Assembly: GCA_007127745.1 (NCBI GenBank)
Contig: SKYV01000062.1
Span: 1-49,154, forward strand
Source of the DNA: Balneolaceae bacterium
GTDB taxonomy: Bacteria; Bacteroidota; Rhodothermia; Balneolales; Balneolaceae
Reading direction: 5' to 3'
Length of the DNA: 49,154 bases
A model generated the notes under the pieces. The model did no database searches. It had not been told where the DNA came from and saw only the letters and a list, made by a program, of their open reading frames with translations. A program made the position numbers and the translations under genes. This document shows positions 44,629-49,154 of the stretch, piece by piece. Within the stretch, counting starts at the first letter, position 1. Each line of letters begins with the position of its first letter.

Positions 44629-44733
44629 AGGATAGGGATTGAAGATGCTTACCCCAGAGTAAGGTACTTTTTTCGCTAAACACGAATGGCATCATCCGAT
44701 GAATCGTTATATTTTCAAATTAAATTAAATATT

Positions 44734-45252
44734 ATGGCAGGAAAAAAGATCTATCTAAACCCGAATTCAAAACACCATTTCTGGTGGTATGTTGCCGGGA
44801 TTTTGTTGACTCCGGTACTTGGACTGGGCATTTATCTCATCATCAAAAAGCGGCGGGAGATTACATCCATTACTTGTAAAATCACCGATCAAACCATCAC
44901 CGTGACGAACAGCACTTACTCTCAAACCATCGACCTGGTAAATATCAACCATATCGACGTGCACAAGCGGTGGATTGACAAAAAGTTTGGCATCGGGACG
45001 CTATCTCTTCAAACCGGCTCCAGAACAGTAGAAATGCCGGGTATGGAGAACCCTCAAAATCTGGCTAACCTTATCATGAAGGCTGCTGAATCGGAGCGAA
45101 TCCGTCTTCAAAAGTTAAAGGAATCCCGTCAGAAAAAACCCACCAACGAAAACCTTACCAAAGATAAACTGGATTACCTTACTGGATTATGGCAACAAGG
45201 GCTCATCTCAAATGAAGATTTTGAAGAGGAGCGAAAACATTTCGAATCCTGA
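44734..45252 (+). CDS. Membrane protein with PH-like segment and C-terminal SHOCT-like motif
   Basis: TM segment WWYVAGILLTPVLGLGIYLII, beta-rich middle, C-terminal KDKLDYLTGLWQQGLISNEDFEEERKHF. Start set at the internal ATG (MAGKKIYLNP). Confidence 0.75.
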   Translation: MAGKKIYLNPNSKHHFWWYVAGILLTPVLGLGIYLIIKKRREITSITCKITDQTITVTNSTYSQTIDLVNINHIDVHKRWIDKKFGIGTLSLQTGSRTVEMPGMENPQNLANLIMKAAESERIRLQKLKESRQKKPTNENLTKDKLDYLTGLWQQGLISNEDFEEERKHFES

Positions 45253-45271
45253 TTAATGAGTGTTAGCCCCA

Positions 45272-46624
45272 TCATGATTCCAACCGGTTCAGCACTTCCA
45301 ACAGTGCACGCAACGTATGATAATTTCCTTTCCAGATGTGGCTTTTCCGTGAGGTTTTACTGTCCGGCGAATGATCCAGGCCGTTGTTGTACCAGCCTCC
45401 ATGTTCAGGGTCGGATACATAGGTTTTGATATACTCCCACTGTTTCACAAACTTTTCATCATAATTCATCGGATCGTCCGGGTAAAGATCAGCCATAATC
45501 GCCAGGGTATTGAATCCTTCCGCCTGCGCCCACCAGTTTTTCTGATCATCCAGGATGGTCAGCTCATCATCTCCGTGAAAATAGTAGCCCGTCTGAAGAA
45601 ATCCGCCGACTTCCACATCCCAGCCGGATTGCAGGGTATGGTCGGTTAATTTTTTGGCAATCCGGTGAGTGACCTCATCATCTTCCATCCCGAGAGCATG
45701 AGCTGCCTCAATCAGAAGGTAAGCCGTTTCGATATCGTGGCCGGGTGTAACGTGATCGTAATAAAGATTTTCCATCAGTGCACTTTCCGTTGAATCACGG
45801 TATGAAAGGTGCGTCCAATCCTCAGCGAAAAAGAGTTTTAAATATCCCTGATCTGTCACCATGGTGTCGCGTACGATGTAGAACATCTCTTCCAACCGGT
45901 TTCGCACCCTCTCATCGGGCCAGGCATCATAAAATTCGGTCAGTGCTTCCAGAATATGGATGCCGCTGTTGTAATCCTTTGGAAATCCCGATCTGTCCGG
46001 AGTTCCGTCTCTGGCCAGGGGCTGAAAATAGCCTCCGTAAACCGGATCGTGTGAGTGTTCATCCAGCCAGTCAAACAGATTTTGCGCAAGTTCGAGCACC
46101 TCATCATCACCCGAATAGCGGTAATACGCGCTAAGGCCGTAGAGCGCAAAAGCATTTCCGTAAAGTGTTTTTTGCAGCTCACCATTATCGCCGGGCAACG
46201 GTTCTCCTTCGCGAGTTACCAACTGGAAAAATCCTCCGTAATCATCATCCCACATTCTATCTTTCAAAAAGTTAAATCCGTGTGTGGCATACGAAGCATA
46301 TTCGGGGTCATCAGGATACTTTTCAGCAACTTTTGAAAGCGACCACAAATGGCGAGCCTGCGATACAATCATCTTTTCCTGCGATTCTGCCGGCTTCCAG
46401 TCGTGAGAAAAATTACTCAGAAAACCGCCGTGTTCTGTATCAATCACACGGGGATACCAGGCATCAATTTTTCGATTCAGTTCTTCCTCAATTTCAGTAG
46501 AAACGGCATCCTGTAATTCTCCATCAATTTGAGCTGAGTCAGCCTGGCAGCCATATAAAAAAGCAGCAATGAATAAACAGGAAAGGATGAAATGGTGTGA
46601 GATTTTTTGTTTTTGATGAGCCAT
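45272..46624 (-). CDS. AGE-family epimerase (cellobiose 2-epimerase-like), predicted lipoprotein
   Basis: 450 aa; LFIAAFLYGC lipobox; VSQARHLWSLS, NLYYDHVTPGHDIETAYLLIEAA, KNWWAQAEGFNTLAIM, HIWKGNYHTLRALLEVL. Confidence 0.9.
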   Translation of the reverse strand: MAHQKQKISHHFILSCLFIAAFLYGCQADSAQIDGELQDAVSTEIEEELNRKIDAWYPRVIDTEHGGFLSNFSHDWKPAESQEKMIVSQARHLWSLSKVAEKYPDDPEYASYATHGFNFLKDRMWDDDYGGFFQLVTREGEPLPGDNGELQKTLYGNAFALYGLSAYYRYSGDDEVLELAQNLFDWLDEHSHDPVYGGYFQPLARDGTPDRSGFPKDYNSGIHILEALTEFYDAWPDERVRNRLEEMFYIVRDTMVTDQGYLKLFFAEDWTHLSYRDSTESALMENLYYDHVTPGHDIETAYLLIEAAHALGMEDDEVTHRIAKKLTDHTLQSGWDVEVGGFLQTGYYFHGDDELTILDDQKNWWAQAEGFNTLAIMADLYPDDPMNYDEKFVKQWEYIKTYVSDPEHGGWYNNGLDHSPDSKTSRKSHIWKGNYHTLRALLEVLNRLES

Positions 46625-46772
46625 TAGAAATGATGATTAAAAAAGTTAGCCGCCAATTTTAAAGATGAGTTTAAAAAGTACAGAATTTTTTAAAAATACC
46701 TCCCTGAAACTTTTGGATAGAATAGATAAAAAATACCACTTGCACCGTCATACAGACAAAAAACTGAAACGT

Positions 46773-48062
46773 TTACAAATGCGGACCTAAAATCCGTGCC
46801 ATCCATCCAACAAATTTTTCCCACGATCGCCTCTCCTGAAGTTTTTCGAGTGTATATAATTCGGATTGGCGAAGGTCATCTTCAAAATATTCGATCCGCT
46901 TTTCGGCAAAATCACGACTCAGAATATTTACATTGGTTTCGTCATTAATCCGGAATGAGCGATTATCCACATTGGCCGATCCCAGACTGACGAACTTGTC
47001 ATCCACAATCAGCAGTTTTGCATGGTACATGGAGGGTTGATATTCAAAAATCTCCACACCGGCTTCCAACAGATCGTACCAGCGGTTTTTGGAAGCATAC
47101 CGAAAGTAACCCTGGTCGATATGCTCGCCCGGAACAATGATTTGAACCTGAACCCCTCTTTCAGCAGCATCAACCAGGGCTTCGAGAAATCCGGCATCCG
47201 GATAAAAGTAGGCTGAATTGATCCGAATGTTTTTCTGTGCCGAAGAAATGGCGTAAAGATACATTTTCCGGATCAGCATTTGTCCCTCCCGGGGATGGCT
47301 TGAGGTTACCTGCATCAAAATTTCGCCGGTCTGTTGTAACTCCGGGAAGAAATAGTTATTCGTGAGAAGCTGGCCGGTTGCAGCAACCCAGTTTTCCGAA
47401 AAGGCTTTCTGAATGTCGTTGACAATCGGTCCGGTAATTTTGTAGTGATAATCACGAAAACGATAGGGAGCATAGGCAAGGTACCAGTCGTCTGCGGTGT
47501 TCACTCCACCGGTATATGCGGTTTTGCCATCAATAACGAGCAATTTTCGGTGAGTGCGATGGTTGAACCGCGACAATTGAAACCACGAAGGCTGCCGCCA
47601 GCGTACAACCTGAACGCCGGCTTCTTCCATTTTTCTGAGCTGATCGCGAGTAGCTTTCCTGGAGCCCACAAAATCCATTAAAAAATTGACTTTCACACCC
47701 CGCCGGGCAGCATTGGCAAGCTCCTCGGCAAAGGAATCGCCGATTTCTTCACCCCAAAAATTATAGGTTTCTTTTGTGATGGTTTGCTCGGCCTGGCGAA
47801 TAGCATTGAGCATGGATTCGAAGATTTCATCTCCTTCATCCAGTATCTCAATATGATTACCCTCTGCCCACCGTGTACCCAGCAACAGTCCCGTTTCCCT
47901 GCGAAATTCTTCATCCTCCACTGAATATTCTGCATAAATGGGTTCGGTTACCAGAATATTAATGGGAGTAGCATTAAAGTAGAGTATCCCTCCAATCAGA
48001 TATATCAAAAATAGACCTGCCAGAATCAATGGCAGATACCAAATGTTCACCCGCAATTTCAT
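46773..48062 (-). CDS. Phospholipase D-like / cardiolipin synthase family protein
   Basis: 429 aa; two HKD motifs (HRKLLVIDGKTAYTGGVN and HAKLLIVDDKFVSLGSANVDNRSF), N-terminal TM. Confidence 0.94.
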   Translation of the reverse strand: MKLRVNIWYLPLILAGLFLIYLIGGILYFNATPINILVTEPIYAEYSVEDEEFRRETGLLLGTRWAEGNHIEILDEGDEIFESMLNAIRQAEQTITKETYNFWGEEIGDSFAEELANAARRGVKVNFLMDFVGSRKATRDQLRKMEEAGVQVVRWRQPSWFQLSRFNHRTHRKLLVIDGKTAYTGGVNTADDWYLAYAPYRFRDYHYKITGPIVNDIQKAFSENWVAATGQLLTNNYFFPELQQTGEILMQVTSSHPREGQMLIRKMYLYAISSAQKNIRINSAYFYPDAGFLEALVDAAERGVQVQIIVPGEHIDQGYFRYASKNRWYDLLEAGVEIFEYQPSMYHAKLLIVDDKFVSLGSANVDNRSFRINDETNVNILSRDFAEKRIEYFEDDLRQSELYTLEKLQERRSWEKFVGWMARILGPHL

Positions 48063-48183
48063 TTCAAAGGAAAGATTACCTGTAAATGATTCAAATTTAA
48101 CAATTCAGATAGGTAACGTATCAGGCTAGTGAAATAGTTTAAAACCTGAAGGCATTATCGGATAAATACGTCATCAATAAGAC

Positions 48184-48217
48184 AAAAAAAGAGCCGACAA
48201 ATTCAATGCCGGCTCAC
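48184..48217 (-). terminator. Rho-independent terminator of the doxX gene
   Basis: AAAAAAAGAGCCGACA...TGCCGGCTC; minus-strand GAGCCGGC...GTCGGCTCTTTTTTT. Confidence 0.75.
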
Positions 48218-48243
48218 AAATTTAAGATTTAGAATAAGATAGG

Positions 48244-48639
48244 TTATCTGTTATCCAGCTTGTAGTCTACCGAATATCTCCCACTGCCAAGCATAAAGAG
48301 AGCAAGACTTGCAAATAGCAGCATCAGATCAAGCCGTGCAGCACTGAACTCACCGCCAAGCTTGGTGGTGAATAACGCTACTACCATAATAATCGCCAAC
48401 AGCAAATAGGGAATTTTTGCATAGGCTCCCAAAAGCACCATAATCCCACCGAAAAACTCCACGATAGCAACTATCCATGCCATAATTCCCGGCATGGGTA
48501 TGCCAAGTCCATCAAAAAACCCAATAGTACCTTCAATTCCTGTAAGTTTACCCCAGCCTGCTACAATAAAAATGATTCCAACACCAATTCGAAGCAGTAA
48601 TAGAGCAAGATCACTATATTTATTTTCTGTATTTGTCAT
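48244..48639 (-). CDS. DoxX family membrane protein
   Basis: 131 aa; LLLRIGVGIIFIVAGWGKLTGIEGTIGFFDGLGIPMPGIMAWIVAIVEFFGGIMVLLG. Confidence 0.93.
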   Translation of the reverse strand: MTNTENKYSDLALLLLRIGVGIIFIVAGWGKLTGIEGTIGFFDGLGIPMPGIMAWIVAIVEFFGGIMVLLGAYAKIPYLLLAIIMVVALFTTKLGGEFSAARLDLMLLFASLALFMLGSGRYSVDYKLDNR

Positions 48640-48846
48640 AATGTTCCGGGTTTAATTTTAGGTTAATTTGAAGTCGATGTTATACTTCTTAACCATTAAT
48701 TTAATCTGTAGAAGCGAAATTGCAAATTAATAAGCGTTAAGAATTTTTTAATCATTCAACAAACTGAACTGAATACCTTACAGCTGACATTGCTAAATCA
48801 ATTAAAACATAATATTTAACGATCCAAACTTAATAATGGAGCCCAT

Positions 48847-49154
48847 ATGCATCATATCATCACAACAATTTTTTTAAGTGCCCTGATAACCATTTTGACC
48901 CTCAATCCTCTTTACAGTCAATCAGATAGCGACCCGCTCTACCTCAAAGTGGATTATTTTAAAACTCAGCCTGATCAGATCACAGACTATTTGCATGTTG
49001 AACAGGAACTCTGGAAACCAATTCACCAGGCACGAGTGGATAACGGCATCATACTTGGATGGAGTTTGTACTCCGTTTTTGTGGGTGAGCCGGACGTACC
49101 CTACAATTATGTTGCCGTAAATGTCTTCGATGATTTTGAAAAAATTGATTACTA
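48847..49154 (+). CDS. Hypothetical secreted protein, truncated by window end
   Basis: ATG at 48847 opens a frame with no stop to the window end: MHHIITTIFLSALITILTLNPLYSQSDSDPLYLKVDYFKTQPDQITDYLHVEQELWKPIHQARVDNGIILGW... Signal-peptide-like N-terminus. Absent from the ORF track, presumably for lack of a stop. Confidence 0.75.
   Translation, partial: MHHIITTIFLSALITILTLNPLYSQSDSDPLYLKVDYFKTQPDQITDYLHVEQELWKPIHQARVDNGIILGWSLYSVFVGEPDVPYNYVAVNVFDDFEKIDY

Noticed and set aside
44461-44630. Possible CRISPR-like array
   Set aside because: Copies are palindromic, differ in sequence, vary in orientation and are irregularly spaced; no cas genes.
46773-48062. PLD-family protein as a possible antiphage nuclease
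   Set aside because: N-terminal TM plus two HKD motifs in cardiolipin-synthase-like context (GSANVDNRSFRINDE), and no defence genes nearby; best read as a phospholipid enzyme.

Overview
The window is a gene-dense chromosomal segment, probably from a Balneolota/Rhodothermota-like member of the Bacteroidota-related group (inferred from protein style and gene content only). It holds about 50 confident CDSs. I saw no rRNA, tRNA, CRISPR array, phage or transposase gene. Left to right: a TTG-started E2-E1 fusion 2-oxoglutarate dehydrogenase/decarboxylase (Kgd/OdhA type); folE2 plus a PTPS-like gene; ftsH; a thiL-like gene; an exbB-small TM-exbD-exbD energiser operon with a Pal-like lipoprotein; dsbD; rpsF-rpsR-rplI; nuoL-nuoM-(pterin carbinolamine dehydratase)-nuoN. 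Divergent from nuo is a 10-gene Mrp/Mbh-like antiporter operon with three separate MrpD/NuoL-like subunits. Next come a HisKA_2-type kinase with a degenerate ATPase domain; TauE/SafE; an SGNH hydrolase; gluconokinase and gnd; ArsR with tandem SRPBCC genes; DUF1697; an exported PQQ-type sugar dehydrogenase; ccmC-ccmD-ccmE(Cys variant)-ccmF; a PH-like/SHOCT protein; a lipoprotein AGE/cellobiose-2-epimerase-like enzyme; a PLD/cardiolipin synthase; DoxX; and a CDS truncated by the window edge. The most interesting items are the Mbh-ordered, hydrogenase-free antiporter operon next to nuoLMN, the apparent pseudo-histidine kinase, the Cys-type CcmE operon, the BH4-like pterin gene set with one member inside the nuo cluster, the actinobacterial-style Kgd fusion, and a dispersed palindromic repeat family in two intergenic regions. 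All family calls come from reading motifs by eye; no database search was run.
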